64,000 nucleotides of DNA from Fimbriiglobus ruber (GTDB lineage Bacteria; Planctomycetota; Planctomycetia; Gemmatales; Gemmataceae): contig NZ_NIDE01000005.1 in the NCBI RefSeq assembly GCF_002197845.1, positions 897,826 through 961,825 of the forward strand, in the 5' to 3' direction. Positions within the stretch are counted from its first letter, which is position 1, and each line of letters starts with the position of its first letter. Position numbers and translations under genes: made by a program. Below, piece by piece: positions 1-8,634 of the stretch. A model generated the notes under the pieces. The model made no database searches and had not been told where the DNA came from. It saw only the letters and a program-made list of their open reading frames with translations.

Positions 1-65
1 TGTTACCGAATTCGTTTCCGTTGGGGTCGGCCGCGAATATCTGGTCGCAGGGGTGAACTAACTCG

Positions 66-94
66 TTGACCTGCCATATGTCCTGCGCTACCCT
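66..94 (+). promoter_or_regulatory. Sigma70-like promoter of the RNA-repair operon
   Basis: TTGACC (66-71), a 17 bp spacer and TACCCT (89-94), 45 bp before the first gene. The -10 is preceded by GCGC, as at 14312 and 18180. The leader that follows (GGGCAAT, then GAACCAGTGAGG) is clearly similar to the leader before 18231. Prediction from sequence only. Confidence 0.5.
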
Positions 95-138
95 CCGTCT
101 TGCACGGGCAATCCCGTCCGGTGAACCAGTGAGGGAAT

Positions 139-555
139 ATGAGTCAGCCAGGTATCGGTGCGATGGTGCATTATCTGACCGGCGGGTCGAAGCACGATCC
201 GAAGGAGTATTACGGAAAGAGAATCACGAGCGCGGAGTTTGCGGACAACCGCCTGCTGATCGGCTTCGAGGGCGGGGTCCGAATCGCTATCTTCGATGAC
301 GGCCAGAGTTGCTGCGAGTCCCGGTACATGACCACCGCTGACGACGTGACGTGGCTTGTTGGGAAGACCCTCAAGGCGATCGCCGCGAAGGAGGGGCCGG
401 AAGTTGAGGGCGAATGCGGCGACTCCCACGAGCAGGTCTTCCTCGAAATCGAAACGCCTGACGGTAGCATCACCTTTGCGAATCACAACGAGCACAACGG
501 ATATTACGGCGGCTTCGGGCTGACGATCGAAGAAGTTGAAAGAGAGGTGGCATGA
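139..555 (+). CDS. DUF7448-like phage protein
   Basis: A 138-residue protein of unknown function. The motifs DDGQSCCESRYMTT (about residues 53-66) and NHNEHNGYYGGF (about 116-127) are the conserved blocks of DUF7448-type proteins of phages and mobile elements. The start is set by GTGAGGGA just before the ATG. Its stop overlaps the kinase-phosphatase start by 4 bases, so it is probably co-translated as the first gene of the RNA-repair operon. The two histidines and cysteine pair could bind a ligand, but no activity is known to me. Confidence 0.8.
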   Translation: MSQPGIGAMVHYLTGGSKHDPKEYYGKRITSAEFADNRLLIGFEGGVRIAIFDDGQSCCESRYMTTADDVTWLVGKTLKAIAAKEGPEVEGECGDSHEQVFLEIETPDGSITFANHNEHNGYYGGFGLTIEEVEREVA

Positions 556-1478
556 CGCGGACGGTGATTTTCGATATCGACGGCACGTTGGCGGACGCAA
601 CCCATCGACTTCATCACGTCACGAAAGAACCCAAGAACTACGACGCCTTCTTCGCCGCAGTTGGGGATGACCCTGTCATCGAACCGATCCGCGAGTTGGC
701 CCAGGTGCTTGCCAGGCAGGATTACAAGATCATCCTCGTCTCCGGCCGGTCGGACAAAGTCCGCGAACAAACACTGGATTGGCTCGGCCGCCACGAGGTA
801 CCGTGCGATGAACTGCACATGCGGAGAGAGGGGGACTACCGGCAGGATTTCACCATCAAGTCGGAAATCCTCGACGAACTCCTCGCCGACGGAAACGAGA
901 TCGCGTTCGTGGTGGACGACCGGCCGAGTGTGGTCGCCATGTGGCGGGAGCGCGGTTTGACTTGCCTCCAGTGCAGGGACTGGGATGAGGCTCCTCACGT
1001 AAATCCGGGGTTGCTGACTGTCATGGTCGGCCCTTCCGGTGCGGGAAAGAGCTACTGGTTGACAACCGATGAGGCCTGCGGGTTCGGTATCGATCCCTCC
1101 CACATCGTAAGTAGCGACCAGCTCCGGGCCGATCTCTGCGGTGATTTCCGCGATCAGACAAAAAACGACGAGGTTTTCACGGCACTGCATGCGGTCGTCA
1201 AAATACGCCTGGCCCACGGCCTTCCCACAGTTGTGGACGCCACGAACCTGAGACGGAAGGATCGCCTCTCTGTTGTCGGGCTGTCTGCCGGAATGGTTCG
1301 ATACGTCGTGATCGATCGGCCGACGGAAGACAAGCGGAGGGACGCGGGGTGGCGAGCAACGCTGCCGTTCGACCTGATCGCGAAGCACGACCAGACGTTC
1401 CGCAGTCAGTTGCGTGACATCCTGGCGGGTGATGGGCAGCCCAATGTTGAGGTCCTTGACCTACGGAGGGCGGCATGA
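552..1478 (+). CDS. Fused HAD 3'-phosphatase / P-loop 5'-kinase, polynucleotide kinase-phosphatase
   Basis: A 308-residue two-domain enzyme predicted to heal broken RNA ends: it removes a 3' or 2',3'-cyclic phosphate and phosphorylates the 5'-OH so a ligase can act. The N-terminal HAD domain has DIDGTLAD (residues 8-15, nucleophile D8), VSGRSD (63-68) and VVDDRP (120-125). The C-terminal kinase has the P-loop GPSGAGKS (160-167), SSDQLR (187-192) and VDATN (228-232). Domain order is phosphatase then kinase, the reverse of T4 Pnkp. It overlaps both neighbours by 4 bases and precedes an RNA ligase, which supports an RNA role. DNA-end repair cannot be excluded from sequence. Confidence 0.85.
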   Translation: MTRTVIFDIDGTLADATHRLHHVTKEPKNYDAFFAAVGDDPVIEPIRELAQVLARQDYKIILVSGRSDKVREQTLDWLGRHEVPCDELHMRREGDYRQDFTIKSEILDELLADGNEIAFVVDDRPSVVAMWRERGLTCLQCRDWDEAPHVNPGLLTVMVGPSGAGKSYWLTTDEACGFGIDPSHIVSSDQLRADLCGDFRDQTKNDEVFTALHAVVKIRLAHGLPTVVDATNLRRKDRLSVVGLSAGMVRYVVIDRPTEDKRRDAGWRATLPFDLIAKHDQTFRSQLRDILAGDGQPNVEVLDLRRAA

Positions 1479-2596
1479 GACACCCGGCGCGAGCAATCTC
1501 TTTCGACGACTTATGGGCCGGATTACAAGAAGCCAGGGCCGCGAAGCTGGTAACCGAGAACGTTGGGAACGATGGGCTCCGGCTTTATTGTTACTCCGAA
1601 TCCTGTGTTTACGAACGCCAGTGGAGCGAAGTCACGATGCTAGCGCGGGGAATTATTCTCGACCCCGAAAGCAAGCGGGTTGTGGCCACTCCCTTCCCCA
1701 AGTTCTTCAACGTCGGTGAGCGATTGGATTCCGTTCCCGATCTGCCCTTCGAGACATTCGAGAAGTTGGACGGCAGTCTCATCATTCTGTTCCACCACAA
1801 GGGGGAGTGGAGGACTGCGACCAAGGGCAGCCTTGGCTCGGATCAAGCGAAGTGGGCCGCGAATTGGATTTCCAGCCACGATTTATCGGTTCTTGATCCG
1901 GACACGACTTACCTCGCGGAGGCTCTTTACCCGGAGAACCGAATAGTGGTGCATTACCAGCATACCGGGCTCGTTCTACTCGGGGCCTACAGCGGGGACG
2001 GAATGGAACTGGGCTACGGCGAGCTTTGCGGCTTGAGCGACCGGCTCGGTTGGAGAATCGCCAAGCGGCACGCGTTCACCGCGGTCTCGGAGTTGCTCAC
2101 CCTAGCGAAGGAACTTCCCCCAACCGAAGAGGGGTTCGTGCTGCGGTTCTCGAACGGACTCCGGTTGAAGGTGAAGGGAGATGAGTATTGCCGCATTCAT
2201 CGGCAGGTATCTCGCCTTACCCCGCTGGCGATGTGGGAAGCGATGCAATCTGGAGGCGGCCTTGAAGCGATCCGGCGCCAATTGCCGGAGGAGTTCTGGG
2301 CCGACTTCGACGCGATCACAGGCACTCTCCAGCAAAACATCGACAAGTTGATCGCAGTGGTCCAGATCGAGGCGGAAGCAGTGGCCGGTCTAACGGACAA
2401 GGAAGTCGGGTTACGGCTTGCGACCTTCCCCGAAACCGTGCGGCGGTTCATTTTCCCGTTTCGGAATAACGGGGGTGACTTGCTTTCGGGCAAGACCCGG
2501 GAGTTGGTATTCCGCACGATCCGGCCGACAGGGAATGTGCTTGAGGGGTATGTCCCGTCCTATGCCATCAACCGGGTGATGGACGAAGCCGCGTGA
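1475..2596 (+). CDS. T4 Rnl1-like RNA ligase
   Basis: A 373-residue ATP-dependent ligase of the T4 RnlA (Rnl1) type, which seals 5'-phosphate and 3'-OH RNA ends. Visible motifs are ARGIILD (57-63), FPKFFN (74-79), the adenylylation motif EKLDGS with Lys97, EGFVLRF (219-225, motif IV) and LKVKGDEY (231-238, motif V). The length fits the T4 enzyme. In T4, Pnkp and Rnl1 repair tRNAs cut by host anticodon nucleases; the tight pairing here with a kinase-phosphatase suggests the same counter-defence job (inference). It starts 4 bases inside the preceding gene and ends overlapping a small HTH-like gene. Confidence 0.88.
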   Translation: MRHPARAISFDDLWAGLQEARAAKLVTENVGNDGLRLYCYSESCVYERQWSEVTMLARGIILDPESKRVVATPFPKFFNVGERLDSVPDLPFETFEKLDGSLIILFHHKGEWRTATKGSLGSDQAKWAANWISSHDLSVLDPDTTYLAEALYPENRIVVHYQHTGLVLLGAYSGDGMELGYGELCGLSDRLGWRIAKRHAFTAVSELLTLAKELPPTEEGFVLRFSNGLRLKVKGDEYCRIHRQVSRLTPLAMWEAMQSGGGLEAIRRQLPEEFWADFDAITGTLQQNIDKLIAVVQIEAEAVAGLTDKEVGLRLATFPETVRRFIFPFRNNGGDLLSGKTRELVFRTIRPTGNVLEGYVPSYAINRVMDEAA

Positions 2597-2757
2597 CGCC
2601 TGACGAATTCATCCGCATCTGCGAGGCGATCTACGGTGCGGGCTGGCAGTCGAAGCTGGCCCGCGACCTCGTCCGCGAGCCCAGAACCATCCGCCGGTGG
2701 AAGTCCGGGGAGAGCCCGATACCGAAGGCGGTGGTGGGGTGGTTGAGGGAGAGGTGA
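2593..2757 (+). CDS. Small HTH-like operon-closing protein (MTPDEF type), copy 1
   Basis: 54 residues, GTG start overlapping the ligase stop by 4 bases (GTGA). It begins TPDEFIRIC and contains RTIRRWKSGESPIPKAV, which reads like the recognition half of an XRE/Cro-type helix-turn-helix. Two relatives occur at 15071-15274 and 18551-18730, each overlapping the last gene of its operon by ATGA. It could be a small autoregulator; nothing beyond the fold-like pattern supports that. A 175 bp stretch with no gene follows. Confidence 0.65.
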   Translation: MTPDEFIRICEAIYGAGWQSKLARDLVREPRTIRRWKSGESPIPKAVVGWLRER

Positions 2758-2933
2758 GAGTTGCGGAACGACGAGAAGCGGTAACCCGAATGGAAGAAGG
2801 ACTTACCATTCCGCCTATTTCATCGCCGAGTTAGCCCAACTGTCCGATCAGCTTGATGTATTACGACACCCGGAAAGCACATGTGTGGACCGGGGCGGTA
2901 CGCCAGATAGGTGGGCCTATTTTGCGAGTGCGG

Positions 2934-3995
2934 CTACAACTCGCGACGACCATTTCCAATAAGCCGGAGCATTTGTGATTCGTAGTATTCGTATAGTGCA
3001 GTGGTTTGGGAGTCATCCTTTACGATCACATGGACGGGCAGGTTGCGGGAACTTGTTCTGTCGGCGGCCAAGTGACCCACGATGAATCGCTCGCGATCGA
3101 TCCAGCACGTCCAAGAGAGTGGCAAACTGGAATAATACCACACTTCGCAAGAGAACGTAGGAATGCGGCTCATCAACCGCTTCAGCAACCATAACGATTT
3201 CTTTTGCAACGCCCGGTCTTCACCCATGTAAATTTCGCGATCTTCAACCGATGGGGCTTGGCCATCCCGTAGCCGGTATACGAACTCCCACGCCTCGTGA
3301 TCATCCGGCGAGAGTAACAACATCTTTAGCTTGAGTGGTTCGGTTCGCTCGCCCGATTCCAGGTAGTTGGCCAACAGGGTGACGAGATGGTGGCCGGTAA
3401 TCGAAACGTACACAAACTCCTGTTTCAACCGCCGTACCATCTCTTCTTCGAGATCGGCCCCTAAACGGGGAAGGTGCCGGCTCTGACGGGTACTCAGAGG
3501 TGACCTCCCGGCCAAATAATCTTGCACTGGGTTGGAAATGCCTGCCGCCTTTACTTCGATAAGTGATGACACTTCTGCTGCCAGTTTTTCGACAGTCGCT
3601 GCTATCTCCTCGGAATTCTGCGGCGAATCGCCATCGGTAGGCGAAGGGTAAGGCAATACACGGTACGGAGCAATGTCGAAGGGAATCCGGGAAAGGTAGT
3701 CCTCTCTGACAACCACCACAGTCTTTCGGCCGAAACTATGGGCTACTCCCAATTCGTAAAGCACATTTGGGTTCAGCCCCGTGAGATCGGCAACCACCAC
3801 CTGAGACTCCAGAATCCGCTCAAACATCTGGTGGTGGATGTGCCCCTGCACCTCGGCATCGGCTCGTACGCATTCCAACCCCGCCCGATGGAGGGCCGGT
3901 TGGATTACGTTTGTGTATCCGGTCAAAAATTGTTCGGCAAACGGCATGAGCACGAACGCCACTGGTCTGCCGAGATGTTGTCCCGTATCAGCCAT
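2934..3995 (-). CDS. Deoxyribosyltransferase/TIR-like effector with PLD-like C-terminal region
   Basis: 353 residues. The N-terminal ~110 residues carry FVLMPFAEQF, a conserved RAD, and ADLTGLNPNVLYELGVAH. This is the signature of the nucleoside 2-deoxyribosyltransferase/TIR-like fold used in many bacterial conflict proteins to bind or cut nucleotide cofactors. The C-terminal half (about 190-353) contains VSITGHHLVTLL and LKLKMLLLSPDD, then CWIDRERFIVGH and YEYYESQM. This resembles the degenerate phospholipase-D-like sensor domains attached to such effectors. It is a lone leftward gene between operons, as is typical of an acquired defence gene. Catalysis and trigger are unknown. Confidence 0.6.
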   Translation of the reverse strand: MADTGQHLGRPVAFVLMPFAEQFLTGYTNVIQPALHRAGLECVRADAEVQGHIHHQMFERILESQVVVADLTGLNPNVLYELGVAHSFGRKTVVVVREDYLSRIPFDIAPYRVLPYPSPTDGDSPQNSEEIAATVEKLAAEVSSLIEVKAAGISNPVQDYLAGRSPLSTRQSRHLPRLGADLEEEMVRRLKQEFVYVSITGHHLVTLLANYLESGERTEPLKLKMLLLSPDDHEAWEFVYRLRDGQAPSVEDREIYMGEDRALQKKSLWLLKRLMSRIPTFSCEVWYYSSLPLSWTCWIDRERFIVGHLAADRTSSRNLPVHVIVKDDSQTTALYEYYESQMLRLIGNGRREL

Positions 3996-4095
3996 TCAAT
4001 TCACCATAAGTAATTGCCTGTCTTCCTCCGCCTGAAGGATAATTTACGCGTTTTTGCCCCTTGGCAACACGCTGCCCGATTTGGCGAGGTGAACC

Positions 4096-4383
4096 CTACT
4101 CCTTCGCCCCGACCTTGCCGATCGACCGCGGCTTCTGGTCGCCGACGATCGCGAACACCTCTCCCGTCTGGGTGTCGACGATGTAAGCTCCTCGCTCGGA
4201 CAATGCGCCGCCGCCCAACGACGAACTGTATCCCCAGGACGAGATCTGATACCGGGCTGCCTCGGGCGGTTTCGCGGCAGGTTGGGCCGCTAACGGCCGG
4301 TAAAGTTCTCCCATAAGGGTAGACCCTGCGCATCCAGCAATAAGCGCGCAAGCGATCAACACGAATCCGAGACGTTGACTCAT
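4096..4383 (-). CDS. Small lipoprotein
   Basis: 95 residues. The ATG at 4383 was chosen over an upstream ATG because it starts a signal peptide (MSQRLGFVLIACALIAGC) with lipobox LIAGC at Cys18, and AGGATC lies just upstream. The mature part has GAYIVDTQTGEVFAIVGD, a short beta-rich segment common in planctomycete hypothetical proteins. Probably exported and lipid-anchored; function unknown. Confidence 0.65.
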   Translation of the reverse strand: MSQRLGFVLIACALIAGCAGSTLMGELYRPLAAQPAAKPPEAARYQISSWGYSSSLGGGALSERGAYIVDTQTGEVFAIVGDQKPRSIGKVGAKE

Positions 4384-5234
4384 GGCAGATCCTTCGATTA
4401 TGCGGTCCATAATTGGATAGATTTCATCCAGTTCGTGCCGCTCTGAGAAGCGGAAAGGCGCTACGCCGCTACCAAGTTTCGGCGTTCGGTTTGCGGCCGT
4501 CAACCGAAATAGGGCCACTTCGGAGTTCCTGGAGCAGATGCGGCAGAAATGGTTTGGTTGACCGAAGGTCAGGACCGTGCCATAAATGAAGGCAAGCGAC
4601 CGGAAGAGTTAATCTGAATTAGCGGCTAACTAAAACAGATTCCGAAGAACACTCACGGTAATCGCAAATGCCCGGGCTATCAAAAGGACTGCTTTCACAA
4701 GAGTGGGGGCAGTCCCTCAAAACCAGAAGCATTACCACTTCCCCACCGTCTCGCAGCACTTCAAGCACCCAATCGCGGGACGGTCCGCAAATTGGAGAAC
4801 GACAAGCCGTTCGAGGACCGCTGACAAGTTGGTTGACCGGACGCGAGTACCGTGGCAGAATCTGACGGCTGCGGCGGTGTGGATAGGACACACGAATCTT
4901 GGACCGCCAGAAGCCCTGCCAAGAGGGCCATGCAACGGCAGCCGGTACTCAAGCCCGGCTCGCAGCATCTCAAGACCCGTAAGGGCCACCGGGAGTTGAT
5001 CGCCCGGTGTAGCTGACCTACCACGGGTAGGAACAGTTCGGGGACCCGCTACGGCGGGTCTCTGTTTTTTGGGGATCAGGTTGCTGATGGTTGCGGGACA
5101 AGTCAAAAACCCGACCAAACGGTTGCTACCTTTCTGAGAAGTGATCGGGTATTCTGGGCGTTCGGGCACACCGAATCGACGGTCTGCGAATACGACTTTG
5201 GGTAAATGTCCCCCTACATCAACGGAAGAGTTAC
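4384..5234. other. Gene-free stretch of 851 bp
   Basis: No reading frame here looks coding: candidates up to about 145 codons are rich in Arg, Ser and Pro and lack an RBS. The only structure I see is a rightward terminator-like hairpin at 5043-5070. It may hold a decayed gene. Confidence 0.4.
5043..5070 (+). terminator. Rho-independent terminator
   Basis: Stem GACCCGC/GCGGGTC (5043-5049 with 5054-5060), a 4-base loop, then a T run at 5065-5070. There is no obvious rightward gene directly upstream, which suggests a decayed gene or a small RNA. Confidence 0.55.
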
Positions 5235-6455
5235 GTGATCACAACCAGATACAGCTCAACTATTTCTGCATTTGCAATAATGACTCTCATCGCAGGATGC
5301 GGGAGAGCAGATGCACCGAGCAACGACCCGCCTCCGACTGAGCCACAGATAGCCCAATTACCGACCGAAGGTGAATGCCGGGAATTTAGCAACAATCTTG
5401 AACGGGCGATCACAACTGGCGATCGTGCTTCAGTGGATCGTTTGCTGGGAGTTCTAGGCATTATTGACAGATGTGTAGATGAACTCGGCATGACAAAGAC
5501 GGAGAAACAGCAGTTTCTGAAGGGAGCGGCCAGAGGCCTGAACTTTCTACCCGATCAAATGATCGACGAGGTCAAAAAGGGAGGAAAATATTCGCTCCTA
5601 CGCATTCATCAGGTGGATGGTCGGCAACGGGTATTGATGCGGTCGATTGGCCCAGACGGTGGAGTCGGCTATCATGATATCATCCTTGTGAAAAAGCCGA
5701 ACGGGGAAGTTGAAATTGATGATATATACATCTATCTGGGCGGCGAGAAACTTAGCCAGATGCTTCGCCACATGATACTACCAGTTTTGACTGAAAAAAA
5801 CCAAGGGCTTTTAGCTAAGCTTAGTGGCTCCGAGCGAATCTATTCCAAGCATATCAAGACTCTCGCTGAAATGACGATCGACAACCGAAACGGCAAATAT
5901 AAAGACGCACTGGAAAAATTTCGATCTTTGCCAGTCGAACTTCAAAACAATAAGTATTTCCAAATTATAGCGATGCGAGCGGCCCAGGGGCTCGATGACG
6001 AAAGTGGATACGTCAGGGAACTTGAACGGTACAAGAAAAACTTCCCTAACGACCCTTCGCTCGATCTCATGATCATAGACTACTATTTTATCAAGAACAA
6101 CCATGCGGAAGTGTTTAGGGCTCTCGACCGCTTGGATAAAGCCGTTGGTGGTGATCCACAGCTATGGGCATTAACGGGCTCATCATTGGTCAAAGCCGAC
6201 CGTATCTCGGAAGCTACAGCATTGGTAGAGAAGGCGATCAAGGTCGAGCCAAATCTGACAAGTGCTTATCAGGTGCGGATTTCCATTTCATTGAAGGCAA
6301 AAAACCACACCGATACACTGATTTGGTTGAAAAAGGGGATTGAAACAAAAGCCCTCGCAGCAGATAGTGACAGCTTAAAAATGAATCCCGAGTACGCTGA
6401 ATTCATCAAAACGACTGCATTCGAAGAGCTAAAGCAATGGTTGGCGAAGCGATAG
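5235..6455 (+). CDS. TPR-type lipoprotein
   Basis: 406 residues, GTG start with GGAAGAG upstream. The signal peptide ends in the lipobox LIAGC (Cys22), so the protein is probably anchored outside the inner membrane. The second half (about 205-405) is a chain of helical pairs of TPR character, for example AQGLDDESGYVRELERYK and SEATALVEKAIKVEPNLTSAYQ. The first half shows no family I recognise. The gene is visibly more A/T-rich than its neighbours, suggesting a separate origin. Probably a protein-interaction scaffold. Confidence 0.7.
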   Translation: MITTRYSSTISAFAIMTLIAGCGRADAPSNDPPPTEPQIAQLPTEGECREFSNNLERAITTGDRASVDRLLGVLGIIDRCVDELGMTKTEKQQFLKGAARGLNFLPDQMIDEVKKGGKYSLLRIHQVDGRQRVLMRSIGPDGGVGYHDIILVKKPNGEVEIDDIYIYLGGEKLSQMLRHMILPVLTEKNQGLLAKLSGSERIYSKHIKTLAEMTIDNRNGKYKDALEKFRSLPVELQNNKYFQIIAMRAAQGLDDESGYVRELERYKKNFPNDPSLDLMIIDYYFIKNNHAEVFRALDRLDKAVGGDPQLWALTGSSLVKADRISEATALVEKAIKVEPNLTSAYQVRISISLKAKNHTDTLIWLKKGIETKALAADSDSLKMNPEYAEFIKTTAFEELKQWLAKR

Positions 6456-6539
6456 TATTTTCCAGCCGCCGACGACTTTTTGCGTCAACAACTAAATCCC
6501 AACCGAAAACCAAGTCACTGAAGAAGTCAGCTGCTCAGC

Positions 6540-6947
6540 CTACTTCTTCACCGGCACCACCTTCACCCGGATCGCGGTAATTGTGTGCGCGTTGGAACGG
6601 AGAAGCTCGCGCTTACCGGAACATAGCTTGTCCAAGGCGTACCTCACGGCGGAGACGGGGCCTTCGATTTCGAGTTCGATGTTTTCGGTGTCGCCGGCGA
6701 TCTTGAAGGTGTAGCGCCCTCCGTTTACGGGGCCGAGCTTGGAGGGGAGGATGGTGGCGTACGGTATAAACCAGAGGTCGCGGTTGGAGTCCTCGATCTG
6801 GATTCCAAAGACCTGATGGCGGGAGGTCCTTCCGTCTCCGGAGGGTTCCTCAAAGGTGTCTCCAGGGGGATCGAGGGGTTCTTCCTGGGGTTTCTCGGAG
6901 CGGTTATTGCCTTCGCGCCACTGTTCGAGGATCTTATTGGGTGCCAT
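6540..6947 (-). CDS. Hypothetical protein
   Basis: 135 residues. The first ~40 are charged and Pro/Glu-rich; the rest forms a small domain with VFGIQIEDSNRDLWFIPYA and a tail ending IRVKVVPVKK. I do not recognise the family. It is the most downstream gene of the leftward block that includes the relaxase. Confidence 0.55.
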   Translation of the reverse strand: MAPNKILEQWREGNNRSEKPQEEPLDPPGDTFEEPSGDGRTSRHQVFGIQIEDSNRDLWFIPYATILPSKLGPVNGGRYTFKIAGDTENIELEIEGPVSAVRYALDKLCSGKRELLRSNAHTITAIRVKVVPVKK

Positions 6948-7010
6948 TCTGCTACCTTTTTTGGGTTTGGGCGAGAATGCATTAGATCGAGGGAGAGGTC
7001 AACAGGTTTG

Positions 7011-7093
7011 GGGCGTCACCCTTCGGGTCAGGCTCTGCGCGACTTCGCTTCGCTGCGGTCCTTCGGACTGAATCGCTTCGATCCCTGACGCGG
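7011..7093. repeat. Dispersed hairpin repeat, copy 1 of 5
   Basis: GGGCGTCACCCTTCGGGTC at the left, GGTCCTTCGGACTGAA in the middle and CTGACGCGG at the right. CCCTTCGGG and GGTCCTTCGGAC can each fold as short hairpins. Other copies are at 11589, 16718, 18065 and 18739. It lies between two genes, like all copies. Confidence 0.75.
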
Positions 7094-7096
7094 AAG

Positions 7097-7285
7097 TCAG
7101 GCGCCGCTCTTATCCTTGACGAGCTTGACGACTTCCGCATCGGGCATGTCTAGTACGAACTTCGCGATTTCGGCTGCATCGCGGACCACCTGCTTCGTCA
7201 TCAACGTTTTGGCCTTTTTCTTGTGGACGTGAAGCGCGTAGCTGACGCACCATCCCCGCATCTGCGCCTTTTCAAAGTCGTTCAT
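7097..7285 (-). CDS. Small hypothetical protein
   Basis: 62 residues, Lys-rich and predicted helical (KAKTLMTKQVVRDAAEIAKFV). The ATG at 7285 was preferred over a TTG at 7297 because GGAGG sits 5 bases before it. It belongs to the leftward block with 7323-8490. Function unknown. Confidence 0.5.
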   Translation of the reverse strand: MNDFEKAQMRGWCVSYALHVHKKKAKTLMTKQVVRDAAEIAKFVLDMPDAEVVKLVKDKSGA

Positions 7286-7322
7286 CCACGCCTCCAATTC
7301 TCGAAGCGTCCAAGCATGTCAG

Positions 7323-7649
7323 TCACCACGGCAACTTCTCCTTGTTGTCTCGGAGAACCTGCTTCGGCAGGAAGGTCACGATGGTTTTGTGTTTCTTGCT
7401 GTATACCAGCGGAATCCATTCCGCCCCGTGCCAGACGGCGAAGCGCGAGCCGTCCTTGTCCCCGCCCAAAAAGACGATGCCGGTCTGGTCCCTGAATTGA
7501 GCGACGAGGCGCTCACGTAGTTTCTGATAATCATCGGGGGTGAGGTCAAACCCGTAACGTTCAGCGGCCCGGCGGCAGGCGTGCTTTATCTGATTTTGCG
7601 CACGGCGAGAATTGCCCAGGAGAACGGGATTGCCTTGAAGATCGATCAT
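7323..7649 (-). CDS. Hypothetical protein of the relaxase block
   Basis: 108 residues. The N-terminal half is helical and basic; the C-terminal half reads RFAVWHGAEWIPLVYSKKHKTIVTFL, a small beta-strand unit. The start overlaps the stop of the zinc-ribbon gene by ATGA, so the two are co-translated. No family recognised. Confidence 0.6.
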   Translation of the reverse strand: MIDLQGNPVLLGNSRRAQNQIKHACRRAAERYGFDLTPDDYQKLRERLVAQFRDQTGIVFLGGDKDGSRFAVWHGAEWIPLVYSKKHKTIVTFLPKQVLRDNKEKLPW

Positions 7650-8308
7650 CCGCGCCTCCGGAGATCGAAGCGTTCCAGCAGAGCGGTGAGGGCTGCTTGA
7701 CCGAGGAGGTTCTCTGCGAAGATTGCCTTGATTGGAATTCCTTCCAAAGCGAAGGCTTCCTTCATGATCCGTGCTGTCATTGCCTCCACCGCTTCCCGCC
7801 TTTCGGCTTCGGTCAGTTCGACGGGTTCACACGCTTGAGAAAGAGCTACGCACCGAATGCCGTTCTTGTCGTAGACCGGCATGTCGGCTCGTTCCGGGTT
7901 CCAACCATAGCGGGATTGTTCGGCCTGATGCTCGCGGACGATTTCGATGCAGGAATCTATCGCAGCATTGCTCGTAAGCGGGATTACACCTCCAAAGCCT
8001 TCGATCTGAGCGATTTTATCTGGGGATACCTTGAGTGCTTGCAGCTTCTCGATCAGCGATGCGTTCGCTCCACCACTTGCAGCGGTATCAGCCCCTGCGG
8101 CATTCCGGGCGTTCCAGGCATCATCTATTTGCCACTCCCCGTATTCCGATTGCGCTTGAATTATTGCCGGCCGAACGCGGCAACCTGGATTAACGCACTT
8201 GATGAACAGGGATTCGTCGCCCTCGTGGTAGTATCCGTATCCGGCTTTTTCTGGCTTAACCCCGCAGAAGGGGCATCCGAGAACGCTCTCGTTCGAGGCG
8301 GAGGTCAT
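7646..8308 (-). CDS. Lar-like zinc-ribbon protein
   Basis: 220 residues. Residues about 10-70 match the Lar restriction-alleviation pattern: LGCPFCGVKP, a second Cys pair in KCVNPGCRV, then DDAWNARN. In phages and prophages this domain is linked to protection from type I restriction, although many members are untested. The C-terminal ~140 residues (EAVEAMTARIMKEAF and so on) are helical with no recognised domain. It overlaps genes on both sides by 4 bases. Confidence 0.65.
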   Translation of the reverse strand: MTSASNESVLGCPFCGVKPEKAGYGYYHEGDESLFIKCVNPGCRVRPAIIQAQSEYGEWQIDDAWNARNAAGADTAASGGANASLIEKLQALKVSPDKIAQIEGFGGVIPLTSNAAIDSCIEIVREHQAEQSRYGWNPERADMPVYDKNGIRCVALSQACEPVELTEAERREAVEAMTARIMKEAFALEGIPIKAIFAENLLGQAALTALLERFDLRRRG

Positions 8309-8490
8309 GCGGCCTCCGTGACACTTTTCGTGCGGGGGTTTGAGTAGCCCTTTGTCTTCTCATCGAGCAACGCCCTTGCAATTTCTTCGGCCTGTTCGGG
8401 GCTGTCGGCATAGACATGCGTATCAAACGCGAAGGGCTGATCGTAGTGCAGGAGTACCCGGTATTTTTTCACTGGTCCAGCTAGCGGCAT
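8305..8490 (-). CDS. Small hypothetical protein
   Basis: 61 residues. KKYRVLLHYDQPFAFDTHVYADSPEQAEEIARALL has the strand-strand-helix look of small phage and plasmid proteins of unknown function. The stop overlaps the Lar-like gene start by ATGA. It lies 144 bases downstream of the relaxase gene, so it may share its transcript. Confidence 0.6.
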   Translation of the reverse strand: MPLAGPVKKYRVLLHYDQPFAFDTHVYADSPEQAEEIARALLDEKTKGYSNPRTKSVTEAA

Positions 8491-8634
8491 AGTCCCTCCT
8501 CAACCCCCCTCGGTGCTGCGGACGCGAATGGTTGCTGATGCCAGAAGCATCCACAGCACGGAAAGGGCTTGTTTGGGAAACGGCATCAGCATGGACCTTG
8601 CGTACCACGGTTCATCGCGTCGCGCAAGTTCTCG

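Noticed and set aside
4619..4891. Candidate leftward gene in the 4.4-5.2 kb gap
   Set aside because: No RBS, Arg/Ser-rich composition and no domain; probably non-coding or a decayed gene.
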